This document shows, piece by piece, positions 1-8,938 of a stretch of DNA of 64,000 bases (position 1 is the first letter of the stretch; every line of letters starts with the position of its first letter). A model generated the notes under the pieces. That model ran no database searches. It worked only from the letters and a program-made list of their open reading frames with translations, and was not told the origin of the DNA. The position numbers and the translations under genes are program-made. The stretch covers positions 6,780 to 70,779 of the forward strand of contig NZ_MDCR01000039.1 of NCBI RefSeq assembly GCF_001723055.1, read 5' to 3'. The stretch comes from Streptomyces niveus. GTDB lineage: Bacteria > Actinomycetota > Actinomycetes > Streptomycetales > Streptomycetaceae.

Positions 1-1669
1 GCGCGGCGAGGATCTGCCGGGGATCGTCGAGTGTCGACTCCACGACGGAGACCATGTCCAGCGCGTACGAGGGCGAGCCCGGCTCCAGCAGTTCGAACGC
101 GGCCAGCGCGAACGTCGACAGCGGCTGGTTGAGCGCGAAGTTCTGCTGGAGGTCGACGGTGAGCCGGATGATCCGGCCCTCCTCGTCCGGCGTCTCAAGG
201 CGCTCCACCACCCCGCCGTCCAGCAGCGACCGGTAGATGGCGATCGCGCGCCTGATGTGCCGCAACTGCTGCTTGCGCGGCTCGTGGTTGTCCTCCAGGA
301 GATGGCGCATCGCGTCGAAGGCGTTGCCCGGCCGCGCGATGACAGACAGCAGCATGGTGTGGGTGACCCGGAAGCGGGAGGTCAACGGCTCGAGATCGGA
401 GCCGATCAGCTTGTCGAACGTCGTCTCCGACCAGGCCACGAAGCCCTCGGGCGCCTTCTTGCGGACCACCTTGCGGCGCTTCTTCGGGTCGTCGCCCGCC
501 TTGGCGAGCGCCTTCTCGTTCTCCACGACATGCTCCGGCGCCTGCGCGACGACGAAGCCCGCCGTGTCGAAACCGGCCCGCCCGGCCCGGCCCGCGATCT
601 GGTGGAACTCACGGGCGCGCAGCGTGCGCACACGCGTCCCGTCGTACTTGGTGAGAGCCGTGAACAGCACCGTACGGATGGGGACGTTGACGCCGACGCC
701 GAGGGTGTCCGTACCGCAGATCACCTTCAACAGACCTGCCTGCGCCAGCTTTTCGACCAGGCGGCGGTACTTCGGCAGCATTCCCGCGTGGTGCACCCCG
801 ATGCCGTGGCGTACGTAACGGGAGAGATTGCGGCCGAACTTGGTGGTGAAGCGGAAGTTGCCGATCAGATCGGCGATCCGGTCCTTCTCCTCGCGCGTGC
901 ACATGTTGATGCTCATCAGCGACTGCGCGCGCTCGACGGCCGCCGCCTGGGTGAAGTGCACGATGTAGACCGGCGCCTGACGGGTCTCCAGCAGTTCCGT
1001 CAGCGTCTCGGTGATCGGCGTGAGGCGGTACTCGTAACTCAGCGGCACCGGGCGGGTCGCCGACCGTACGACGGAGGTCGGCCGGCCCGTACGCCGGGTC
1101 AGATCCTCCTCGAACCGCGACATGTCACCGAGCGTCGCCGACATCAGGACGAACTGCGCCTGCGGCAGCTCCAGCAGGGGGATCTGCCAGGCCCAGCCGC
1201 GGTCCGGCTCCGCGTAGAAGTGGAACTCGTCCATCACGACCTGGCCGATGTCGGCGTGCTTGCCGTCGCGCAGCGCGATGGACGCCAGCACCTCCGCCGT
1301 GCAGCAGATGACCGGCGCGTCGGCGTTCACGGACGCGTCGCCGGTCAGCATGCCGACGTTCTCCGTACCGAAGAGCTTGCACAGGTCGAAGAACTTCTCC
1401 GACACCAGCGCCTTGATCGGGGCGGTGTAGAAGGTGACCTTGTCCTGGGCCAGCGCCGTGAAGTGCGCACCCGCCGCGATCAGGCTCTTCCCGGAGCCGG
1501 TCGGGGTCGAGACGATCACGTTGGCCCCGGAGACCACCTCGATCAGCGCCTCCTCCTGAGCCGGATAGAGCGTGATGCCCTCGCCCTCGGCCCATGACGA
1601 GAAGGCCTCGAAGAGGGCATCGGGGTCGGCTTCCGGCGGCAGCTGATCAATAAGGGTCACGCCCCCCAT
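1..1669 (-). CDS. DEAD/DEAH-box RNA helicase, C-terminus outside window
   Basis: Reading leftward from an ATG at 1669 the frame stays open to base 1, so about 556 residues are visible and the C-terminus lies beyond the window. The protein shows superfamily 2 helicase motifs: Walker A (STPTGSGKS), a DEFH box (VMDEFHFYAE), motif III SATLGD and a helicase C-terminal part with HHAGMLPKYRR, GTDTLGVGVN and QIAGRAGRAG. It resembles the Ski2/Mtr4-like actinobacterial helicases that carry a DUF3516 C-terminal region. The likely role is ATP-dependent unwinding or remodelling of RNA in the cytoplasm; the substrate cannot be told. It is divergent from the membrane hydrolase at 1830. A GTG at 1660 is a possible alternative start. 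Confidence 0.88.
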   Translation of the reverse strand, partial: MGGVTLIDQLPPEADPDALFEAFSSWAEGEGITLYPAQEEALIEVVSGANVIVSTPTGSGKSLIAAGAHFTALAQDKVTFYTAPIKALVSEKFFDLCKLFGTENVGMLTGDASVNADAPVICCTAEVLASIALRDGKHADIGQVVMDEFHFYAEPDRGWAWQIPLLELPQAQFVLMSATLGDMSRFEEDLTRRTGRPTSVVRSATRPVPLSYEYRLTPITETLTELLETRQAPVYIVHFTQAAAVERAQSLMSINMCTREEKDRIADLIGNFRFTTKFGRNLSRYVRHGIGVHHAGMLPKYRRLVEKLAQAGLLKVICGTDTLGVGVNVPIRTVLFTALTKYDGTRVRTLRAREFHQIAGRAGRAGFDTAGFVVAQAPEHVVENEKALAKAGDDPKKRRKVVRKKAPEGFVAWSETTFDKLIGSDLEPLTSRFRVTHTMLLSVIARPGNAFDAMRHLLEDNHEPRKQQLRHIRRAIAIYRSLLDGGVVERLETPDEEGRIIRLTVDLQQNFALNQPLSTFALAAFELLEPGSPSYALDMVSVVESTLDDPRQILAA

Positions 1670-1829
1670 CTTGCCTGCCTTCGGCCCCGATGAGGGAACC
1701 GGACGACCGGCCGAAGATCACTGACGATACGCTGATCCGTCAACTGGGCCCCGCCACAACGGCGGTGAGCCCTTCGGTACGTGTCACCACGGCGACGACG
1801 GGGCGGGGAACGATCATGCGGGGACGACG

Positions 1830-2621
1830 ATGATGGGACCGGCGCACTCCCTGTCGGGCGCGGCGGCCTGGCTGGGGGTCGGAGCAGCGGCGGCGGCGGC
1901 CGATCGCGCCATGCCCTGGCCGGTGCTGGTCGTCGGCGCGCTGATCTGCGCGGGGGCGGCGCTCGCGCCCGACCTGGACCACAAGTCGGCGACGATCTCG
2001 CGGGCGTTCGGGCCGGTGTCCAAGGCGCTGTGCGAGATCGTCGACAAGCTGTCGTACGCCGTCTACAAGGCGACGAAGAAACCCGGTGACCCGCGCAGGA
2101 CCGGCGGCCACCGCACCCTCACCCACACCTGGCTCTGGGCCGTCATGATCGGCGGCGGCGCCTCGGCGCTCGCGATACTCGGCGGCCGGTGGGCGGTGCT
2201 CGCGCTGCTCTTCATCCATATGGTGCTCGCCGTCGAGGGGCTGCTCTGGCGGGCGGCCCGGATGTCGAGCGACATCCTCGTCTGGCTGCTCGGCGCGACG
2301 AGCGCGTGGATCCTGGCGGGTGTGCTGGACAAGCCGGGCAACGGCTCGGACTGGCTCTTCTCGGCGCCCGGCCAGGAGTACCTGTGGCTGGGACTCCCGA
2401 TCCTCCTGGGCGCGCTGGTGCACGACATCGGCGACGCGCTCACTGTGTCGGGGTGCCCGATCCTGTGGCCCATCCCGGTGGGGCGCAAGCGCTGGTACCC
2501 GATCGGGCCGCCGAAGGCGATCCGGTTCAGGGCCGGGAGCTGGGTGGAGCTGAAGGTGCTGATGCCGGTGTTCATGTTGCTCGGCGGGGTGGGCGGCGCG
2601 GCGGCGCTGAACGTGATCTGA
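1830..2621 (+). CDS. DUF457/YdjM-type membrane metal-dependent hydrolase
   Basis: A 263-residue protein with several hydrophobic segments and the conserved pattern of the LexA-binding, inner-membrane-associated hydrolase family (DUF457, YdjM-like). An N-terminal His follows the start (MMGPAHSLSG). The acidic motif APDLDHKSAT is near residue 50 and GGHRTLTHTW near residue 95; these are the putative metal ligands. The C-terminal part includes a second acidic and His-rich stretch (VHDIGDALT). The biochemical role of the family is poorly defined, so no substrate is proposed. The gene is alone on its strand, divergent from the helicase and convergent with the ABC pair. Confidence 0.8.
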   Translation: MMGPAHSLSGAAAWLGVGAAAAAADRAMPWPVLVVGALICAGAALAPDLDHKSATISRAFGPVSKALCEIVDKLSYAVYKATKKPGDPRRTGGHRTLTHTWLWAVMIGGGASALAILGGRWAVLALLFIHMVLAVEGLLWRAARMSSDILVWLLGATSAWILAGVLDKPGNGSDWLFSAPGQEYLWLGLPILLGALVHDIGDALTVSGCPILWPIPVGRKRWYPIGPPKAIRFRAGSWVELKVLMPVFMLLGGVGGAAALNVI

Positions 2622-2741
2622 CCGGGTGGGGGCGGCGTCGGCGACGTACGTGTCGTCGTACGCGCCCACCACCCATGACGCGTCCGGGCGAGCCCCCCGC
2701 GCCCGCCCGGACGCCGCTCACAGCACGGCCCCGACCGCTCC

Positions 2742-4532
2742 TCAGCCGTGCCAGGACCGCCACAGCGCCGCGTACGCGCCGTCCGCAGCCACCAGCTCGT
2801 CATGACTGCCCAGCTCGCTGATCCGGCCCTCCTCCACCACGGCGATCACATCCGCGTCGTGCGCCGTGTGCAGCCGGTGCGCGATGGCCACGACCGTACG
2901 GCCGTCCAGCACCTTCGCCAGCGACCGCTCCAGATGCCGGGCGGCACGCGGGTCGAGCAGCGACGTCGCCTCGTCCAGGACCAGCGTGTGCGGGTCGGCC
3001 AGGACCAGCCGCGCCAGCGCGATCTGCTGCGCCTGCGCGGGCGTGAGCGCCGTACCGCCGGAGCCGACCTCCGTGTCGAGCCCGTCGTCCAGCGCGCGGG
3101 CCCAGCCGTCCGCGTCGACCGCGCCGAGCGCCGCCCACAGCTCGGCGTCCACCGCGTCCGCGCGGGCGAGCCGCAGATTGTCGCGCATCGACCCCACGAA
3201 GACGTGGTGCTCCTGGTTGACCAGTGCGACATGGCCGCGCACCCGCTCGGCGGGCATCCGCGACAGCTCGGCCTCGCCGAGCGTGATCCGGCCGGTGCGC
3301 GGGGCGTAGATCCCGGCGAGCAGCCGCCCCAGAGTGGACTTGCCCGCGCCGGACGGTCCGACCAGCGCGACGCGGGTGCCGGGAGCGACCTCCAGCGTCA
3401 CCTCGTGGAGGACGTCGATGCCCTCGCGGTAACCGAAGTTGACCCGGTCGGCATGGACGTCCCGGCCGTCCGGCACGACCTTCTCGTCACCGTCGTCCGG
3501 CTCGATCTCGCGTACGCCGACCAGCCGGGCGAGGGACACCTGTGCCACCTGCAACTCGTCGTACCAGCGCAGGATGAGACCCACCGGATCGACCAGCATC
3601 TGCGCGAACAGCGCGCCGGTCGTCAGCTGCCCGACGGTGATCCAGCCCTGGAGGACGAAGACACCGCCGCCCACCAGCGTCGCCAGGAAGATCGTGACGT
3701 GGGTGAGGTTGATGACCGGGAAGAGCACCGACCGCAGCCAGAGGTTGTACCGCTCCCACGCCGTCCACTCCTTGATGCGCCGGTCGGACAGCGCCACCCG
3801 GCGGCGGCCGAGGCGGTGCGCCTCGACCGTCCGGCCCGCGTCGATCGTCTCCGCGAGTACGGCGGCGACCGCCGCGTACCCGGCGGCCTCCGAGCGGTAC
3901 GCGGCCGGCGCCCGCCGGAAGTACCAGCGGCAGCCCACGATCAGCAGCGGCAGTGCCACCACCACCGCGAGTGCCAGCGGCGGCGCGGTCACCGCCAGCG
4001 CGCCGATCAGCAGCCCCGCCCACACGACGCCGATCGCCAGCTGCGGCACTGCCTCCCGCATCGCGTTGGCCAGGCGGTCGATGTCGGTGGTGATCCGGGA
4101 CAGCAGATCGCCGGTACCGGCGCGCTCCAGGACACCGGGCGGCAGCCGTACCGACCGTACGAGGAAGTCCTCCCGCAGGTCGGCCAGCATCTCCTCGCCG
4201 AGCATCGCGGCGCGCAGCCGCATCATCCGGGTGAAGACGGTCTGGATGACCAGCGCGCCCGCGAAGACGACGGCGGTGCGCTCCAGATGGAGCTCCTTCA
4301 CCCCCTTCGCGCCGTCGGACAGGTCCTCGACGACGCCGCCGAGCAGGTACGGCCCCGCCATGGAGGCGATCACCGCGACCGCGTTCACCGCGATGAGCAG
4401 GGCGAACGCCGTACGGTGCCGTCGCAACAGCTCCACGACATAGGCCCGTACGGTCGCCGGGCGGGCGACGGGCAGGGTCGTGGCCGACTCCGGTGCCGCC
4501 GGGTCGTACTCCGGTGGTGCCACGCCGATCAT
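2742..4532 (-). CDS. ABC exporter half-transporter, subunit with intact Walker A
   Basis: A 596-residue type I ABC exporter half: an N-terminal six-helix membrane domain (about residues 35-320) followed by a nucleotide-binding domain. Walker A is GPSGAGKST, the Q-loop region is VALVNQEHH, Walker B is TLVLDEATS and the H-loop is VAIAHRLH. The ABC signature is degraded: ALTPAQAQQ stands where LSGGQ is expected. It overlaps the upstream partner gene by four bases (ATGA at 4529-4532), so the two are translationally coupled and almost certainly form a heterodimer. In such a dimer this subunit's good Walker A pairs with the partner's good signature, leaving one competent ATP site. The substrate is unknown. 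It ends convergent to the DUF457 gene. Confidence 0.88.
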   Translation of the reverse strand: MIGVAPPEYDPAAPESATTLPVARPATVRAYVVELLRRHRTAFALLIAVNAVAVIASMAGPYLLGGVVEDLSDGAKGVKELHLERTAVVFAGALVIQTVFTRMMRLRAAMLGEEMLADLREDFLVRSVRLPPGVLERAGTGDLLSRITTDIDRLANAMREAVPQLAIGVVWAGLLIGALAVTAPPLALAVVVALPLLIVGCRWYFRRAPAAYRSEAAGYAAVAAVLAETIDAGRTVEAHRLGRRRVALSDRRIKEWTAWERYNLWLRSVLFPVINLTHVTIFLATLVGGGVFVLQGWITVGQLTTGALFAQMLVDPVGLILRWYDELQVAQVSLARLVGVREIEPDDGDEKVVPDGRDVHADRVNFGYREGIDVLHEVTLEVAPGTRVALVGPSGAGKSTLGRLLAGIYAPRTGRITLGEAELSRMPAERVRGHVALVNQEHHVFVGSMRDNLRLARADAVDAELWAALGAVDADGWARALDDGLDTEVGSGGTALTPAQAQQIALARLVLADPHTLVLDEATSLLDPRAARHLERSLAKVLDGRTVVAIAHRLHTAHDADVIAVVEEGRISELGSHDELVAADGAYAALWRSWHG

Positions 4533-6394
4533 GCGGATTCCTCGATCTCTTCCAGCTGTTCCCGTGCGGCGAGAGGGGTCGGCTTCAGCGTGCCGCCGTC
4601 GCTCGTGATCTCGATCTCTGTCCCCGTACCTGTCCCTGTCCCGGCCTCGGCGTCCGTCCGGCGCGTGACGACGTCCTGATAGCGCGAGTCCTCCCGCAGC
4701 AGCTCCCGGTGCGACCCGGTGGCCGCGACCTTCCCCTCGTGGACGAACACCACGGTGTCCGCCTGGTCGAGCAGCAGGGGCGACGACGCGAACACGACCG
4801 TCGTACGGCCGCCGCGCAGTCGCCGTACGCCTTCCGCGATCCGCGCCTCGGTGTGTGAGTCCACGGCGGACGTGGGCTCGTCGAGGACCAGTACCTCAGG
4901 GTCGGCGACCAGCGAGCGGGCCAGCGCGAGCCGCTGGCGCTGCCCGCCGGAGAGCGACCGGCCGCGCTCGGTGATGCGCGAGCGCAGCGGGTCGCCGCTG
5001 CCGTCCACCGACGCCTGGACGAGCGCGGCGAGCACGTCGTCGCACTGCGCGGCGTCCAGCGCGGCCTTCGGCTGCACGGCGCCGGACGCGGGCACGTCCA
5101 GCAGCTCGGTGAGGGTGCCGGACAGCAGCACCGGATCCTTGTCCTGTACGAGGACGGAGGCGCGCGCCGCGTCCAGCGGAAGGTCGTCGAGCGCCACCGG
5201 ACCCAGCAGTACGGACGGGAGCTTCTCCTCGTCGGCCGCGTGTCCGCCCAGCCGCTCGGCCAGCCGTCCGGCCGCGTCGGGGTCGCCGCACACGACGGCG
5301 GTGAGCTGCCCGGCGGGGGCGAGCATGCCGGTCGCCGGGTCGTAGAGGTCACCGGTGGGCCGGGTGTCGTCGAGTCCGCCGCGCTCGTCCTCGTACGAGG
5401 TCCGCTCCAGCCGCAGCACACGGGCCGCGCGCGTCGCCGAGGGACGCGAGAAGGAGTAGGCCATGGCGATCTCCTCGAAGTGACGGAGAGGGAAGAGCAG
5501 CAGGGTGACCGCGCTGTACACCGTGACCAGTTCGCCGACCGAGATCCGGCCGTCGCCCGCGAGGAGCGCGCCGTACCAGACCACCGTGATCAGCAGAACG
5601 CCCGGCAGGAACACCTGAATGGCCGAGATCAGCGCCCACATACGGGCGCTTCGGACGGCCGCCTCGCGGACCTCCTGCGACGCCGCCCGGTACCGCGTGA
5701 GGAAGAGCTCCTCGCCGCCGATACCGCGCAGCACCCGCAGTCCGGCCACCGTGTCGGCGGCCAGCTCGGTGGCCCGGCCCGCCTTGTCGCGCTGGATGTC
5801 GGCGCGCTGGGTGGCGCGGGGGAGCAGCGGCAGCACGGCCAGGGCGAGTACCGGCACGCCGATGGCCACGACCGCGCCGATCGACGGCAGATACAGCACG
5901 AGGCCGACGCAGACCACGACGACGGCGATGGCGGCGGCCAGGAAGCGCGACAGCGCCTCGACGAACCAGCCGATCTTCTCGACGTCGCCCGTCGACACGG
6001 CGACCACCTCACCGGCGGCGACCCGGCGGGTCAGCGCCGAGCCCAGCTCGGCGGTCTTGCGGGAGAGCAGCTGCTGGATGCGGGAGGCGGCGGTGATCCA
6101 GTTGGTGACCGCCGCGCGGTGCAGCATCGTGTCGCCGACGGTGATCGCGGCGCCGAAGAGGGCGATGACGACACCGGCCAGCGCCAGCCGCCCGCCCGAA
6201 CGGTCCACGACGGCCTGCACGGCGAGCCCGGCGCCCAGCGGCAGACCGGCGACGCCCAGTTGGTGCAGCAGCCCCCAGGAGAGCGATTTGAGCTGGCCAC
6301 GCAGCTGATTGCGGCCGAGCCAGTACAGGAAACGCGGTCCTGACCGGGCATCGGGTGTCCCGGGATCGGGATACGGAAGATCGCGAATCTGCAT
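4529..6394 (-). CDS. ABC exporter half-transporter, subunit lacking Walker A
   Basis: Partner of the preceding half-transporter, 621 residues from the ATG at 6394. The frame is open further, to an ATG at 6484, but the shorter start (MQIRDLPYPDPG) looks better because the extra 30 residues have no family-like features. An N-terminal six-helix exporter domain is followed by a nucleotide-binding domain. Here the signature is perfect (SLSGGQRQRLALAR) and Walker B is VLVLDEPTSAVD. The Walker A loop reads VVCGDPDAAGR, with no glycine-rich GKS/T core and no lysine, and the H-loop His is replaced (VVFASSPL). The defects complement those of the other subunit. The C-terminus carries a Gly/Thr-rich linker (GTGTGTGTE). 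Pump of unknown substrate. Confidence 0.87.
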   Translation of the reverse strand: MQIRDLPYPDPGTPDARSGPRFLYWLGRNQLRGQLKSLSWGLLHQLGVAGLPLGAGLAVQAVVDRSGGRLALAGVVIALFGAAITVGDTMLHRAAVTNWITAASRIQQLLSRKTAELGSALTRRVAAGEVVAVSTGDVEKIGWFVEALSRFLAAAIAVVVVCVGLVLYLPSIGAVVAIGVPVLALAVLPLLPRATQRADIQRDKAGRATELAADTVAGLRVLRGIGGEELFLTRYRAASQEVREAAVRSARMWALISAIQVFLPGVLLITVVWYGALLAGDGRISVGELVTVYSAVTLLLFPLRHFEEIAMAYSFSRPSATRAARVLRLERTSYEDERGGLDDTRPTGDLYDPATGMLAPAGQLTAVVCGDPDAAGRLAERLGGHAADEEKLPSVLLGPVALDDLPLDAARASVLVQDKDPVLLSGTLTELLDVPASGAVQPKAALDAAQCDDVLAALVQASVDGSGDPLRSRITERGRSLSGGQRQRLALARSLVADPEVLVLDEPTSAVDSHTEARIAEGVRRLRGGRTTVVFASSPLLLDQADTVVFVHEGKVAATGSHRELLREDSRYQDVVTRRTDAEAGTGTGTGTEIEITSDGGTLKPTPLAAREQLEEIEESA

Positions 6395-6630
6395 GACGTC
6401 CCAGTGAGTCGTGGATGGCCCAAACCGTGCAAGGTTGTCCTTCGGGAACGGCCGGGGGCAATCGATTATTCGCTTCTCGGCCACACGGCGAACGGCCCGG
6501 GCTCGACGTGATCACCCAATTCGCCGACCGTCTCGCGGAGTTGCTCGCGCGGCGTGCGTAGCCTCGGTGGGCACCGGCCGTCCCCTGCATGCGGACAGCG
6601 GCGTGTCGCGGTACCCGTAGGGTGACGTCC

Positions 6631-7773
6631 GTGTCTGTCACGTTGAGTTCAACAAAGACTCGCGCCGCGCTGCGTACCTCGGCCCGAGCTTCCGTCGAAA
6701 TGCTGGTCATCCTCGTCATGGCGGGGGTGACTCTGTGGCTTCTGGGGCGGATGTGGTCCGTCGTGTGGCCGCTGATAGTCGGCCTGCTCCTGACCACGCT
6801 GACCTGGCCGCTGGCCCGGTTCCTGCGTCGGCACGGGTGGCCGCCGGCCCTGGCCGCCTCCGTGGTGATGGTGCTGTTCCTGGCGGCCGCTGTGGGCGTC
6901 GCGGCGCTGATCGCGGTGCCGGTGGCGTCACAGTCGGGTGAGCTGGCGACGGGGGTCGCCGACGGCATCGACAAGGTGCGGGAGTGGGCGGCCGGGCCGC
7001 CGCTGAACATCGACGACGACGAGATCACCGGCGCGCTGGACTCCGGGATGGCGCGTCTTCAGGACAGTGTCGGCAGCATGGTCACCACCGTCGTCACGGG
7101 CGTCAGCACCGTGGTCAACGGAGTCGTGACCGCTGTCCTCGCGCTCTTCCTGATGTTCTTCTTCCTCAAGGACGGGCCGAAGTTCCTGCCGTGGCTGGCC
7201 CGTCAGCTGCCCGGCCGACTCGCCACCGACATCCCGGTGGTGGCCGCCCGCAGCTGGGACACGCTCGGCGCGTTCGTACGGTCCCAGGCGTTCGTCGGTC
7301 TGCTCGACGCGGTGTTCATCGGGCTCGGCCTGTGGATCGTGGACGTACCGCTCGTACTCCCGCTGGCGGTGCTGACGTTCGTCTCCGCGTTCGTGCCCGT
7401 CGTCGGTGCCCTGTTCGCCGGTCTGGTCGCGGTGCTCATCGCGCTGGTCTCGAACGGCCCGACGGACGCGCTGATCGTGCTGGCGGTCATCATCGTCGTG
7501 CAGCAGCTGGAGGGCAATGTGTTCCAGCCCATGATCCAGAGCCGGGGGCTGGGTCTGCACGCGGCGGTGGTCCTGCTGGCGGTGACGCTCGGGGCGAGCC
7601 TGGCGGGCATCGTGGGCAGCCTGCTCGCCGTACCGATCGCCGCGCTGATCGCGGTGGTCTGGAACTACGTACGCGAACAGCTCACCGACCCGGAGCCGGA
7701 ACCGGAGCCAGACCCTGCGCCGGACGAGGACCCCGCGCCGGACCCGGCACCCGCCACCGCCCCGGCCTCGTAG
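6631..7773 (+). CDS. AI-2E/PerM family (UPF0118) membrane protein
   Basis: About 380 residues with roughly seven to eight hydrophobic segments in the arrangement of the AI-2E transporter/PerM family: two N-terminal helices, a soluble part near residues 100-140, then a C-terminal membrane bundle. A family-like stretch near residue 290 reads QQLEGNVFQPMIQSR. The last 30 residues are an acidic Pro/Glu/Asp/Ala tail (EPEPEPDPAPDEDP). The GTG at 6631 is chosen because AGGGTGA lies seven bases upstream; GTG 6622 and ATG 6589 are in frame further upstream. The family covers signal exporters and ion antiporters, and the sequence alone does not say which. It converges on the LuxR-type regulator. Confidence 0.82.
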   Translation: MSVTLSSTKTRAALRTSARASVEMLVILVMAGVTLWLLGRMWSVVWPLIVGLLLTTLTWPLARFLRRHGWPPALAASVVMVLFLAAAVGVAALIAVPVASQSGELATGVADGIDKVREWAAGPPLNIDDDEITGALDSGMARLQDSVGSMVTTVVTGVSTVVNGVVTAVLALFLMFFFLKDGPKFLPWLARQLPGRLATDIPVVAARSWDTLGAFVRSQAFVGLLDAVFIGLGLWIVDVPLVLPLAVLTFVSAFVPVVGALFAGLVAVLIALVSNGPTDALIVLAVIIVVQQLEGNVFQPMIQSRGLGLHAAVVLLAVTLGASLAGIVGSLLAVPIAALIAVVWNYVREQLTDPEPEPEPDPAPDEDPAPDPAPATAPAS

Positions 7774-7784
7774 AACGCCCCCGG

Positions 7785-8831
7785 TCACAGCCAGCCGCGC
7801 CGGGCCGCCTGCCAGGCGAGCTGCATCCGGGTGGTCGCTCCGGCGAGATCCATCATGTGCTGGATGTGGCGCTGCACGGTGCGCCGGCTCAGTCCCACCT
7901 GGGTGGCGATCGCCTTGTCGGCGACCCCCGCGACGAGCAGTGACAGGAGCCTTCTGTCGATGGACGACAGCGGCTCGGGCGCCCCGGCCCCGTCGGTTCC
8001 GACGACCGCGCCCGAGCCGTCGACCTCCAGCGGGACGGCGTCCTCCCAGTACCGTTCGAACAGGGCGATGAGCGCGGCCAGCAGACTGCTGTCCCGCACC
8101 AGCGCCGTGGTCGGTTCGTCCGGGCTGCCGTGCGGCCCGCCGGGAACCAGCGGGCAGATGGCGATCGCGCGGTCGGCAACGGCCAGGCGCAACGGCAGAT
8201 GCGGCACCGACCGGGCCAGCTCCCCGGCGCGTACGCCCTCCACGACGTTGTCCACCGCGCCCTCGTCGTCGAAGAACGCCTTCTCGTAGAGCACCCGGTA
8301 GGTCACCCCACGGCCCAGCGCTTCGAACTCCGCGTTGTTGCTGCCCGAGGGCATCGCCACGTACTGCGCCTTGCAGAACCAGAGCATCTCGTCGCGCGCG
8401 CTCGCCTGGATCTGCCGCAGATGCTGGCGCAGCGCCTCGCCGCCGGTGATGACCTCGATCAGCCCGCCCGGGTCATGCCGGCGCGCGGCGTCCCGGTACG
8501 TCTCCAGAAGACTGGTGACCTCGATACGGGCGAGGTCCAACGCGTCGGCGTTGCGCTTCAGATGGGGAGTGAGCGCCACGTCCGGGGGAGTCGGCCGGTA
8601 CCGGCGCGGCAGACCGTCGGTGTGGCTGGCCATGCCCTTGGCGGTGAGACCGGTCAGCACGTCACGGGCCTCCGCGACGTCCGCCCCGAGCCGGTCGGCG
8701 ACCTCAACGGCGGTGAGCGGGCCCGTCGTTATCAGCAGCCGGTACACGGCTTCCTCGACTGCGGTTACCCCGGCGGCCTCCAGCGCCACGGCGCCCTCCT
8801 GAGACCTTGGCCCCCATGCGCTCACATTCAC
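7785..8831 (-). CDS. LuxR-type regulator with TrmB-like N-terminus
   Basis: A 348-residue transcription factor. The first 80 residues form a winged-helix, TrmB-like segment (VYRLLITTGPLTAVEVADRL). A central region of about 180 residues is of unknown ligand specificity. The C-terminal 65 residues are a LuxR/GerE helix-turn-helix (LLVAGVADKAIATQVGLSRR, followed by TVQRHIQHMMDLAGA). This architecture is common in Streptomyces and usually acts without a sensor kinase. It is convergent with the PerM-like gene and has a short (107 nt) gap to the subtilase upstream. Its target is not evident from the sequence. Confidence 0.82.
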   Translation of the reverse strand: MNVSAWGPRSQEGAVALEAAGVTAVEEAVYRLLITTGPLTAVEVADRLGADVAEARDVLTGLTAKGMASHTDGLPRRYRPTPPDVALTPHLKRNADALDLARIEVTSLLETYRDAARRHDPGGLIEVITGGEALRQHLRQIQASARDEMLWFCKAQYVAMPSGSNNAEFEALGRGVTYRVLYEKAFFDDEGAVDNVVEGVRAGELARSVPHLPLRLAVADRAIAICPLVPGGPHGSPDEPTTALVRDSSLLAALIALFERYWEDAVPLEVDGSGAVVGTDGAGAPEPLSSIDRRLLSLLVAGVADKAIATQVGLSRRTVQRHIQHMMDLAGATTRMQLAWQAARRGWL

Positions 8832-8938
8832 GCACCTTCTAATGATTCATACCGTACTGCATCGGTGTAGAGCACACCGGTGGGCGGGTGCTCGCCGCAA
8901 CCCGCCCACCGGTGCTCGGAAACAGAACCCCTCTCCCG

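Noticed and set aside
257-1597. Long rightward open frame opposite the helicase
   Set aside because: It is Arg/Asp/Leu-rich shadow sequence with no domain, produced by GC-rich antisense codons of a clear helicase gene.
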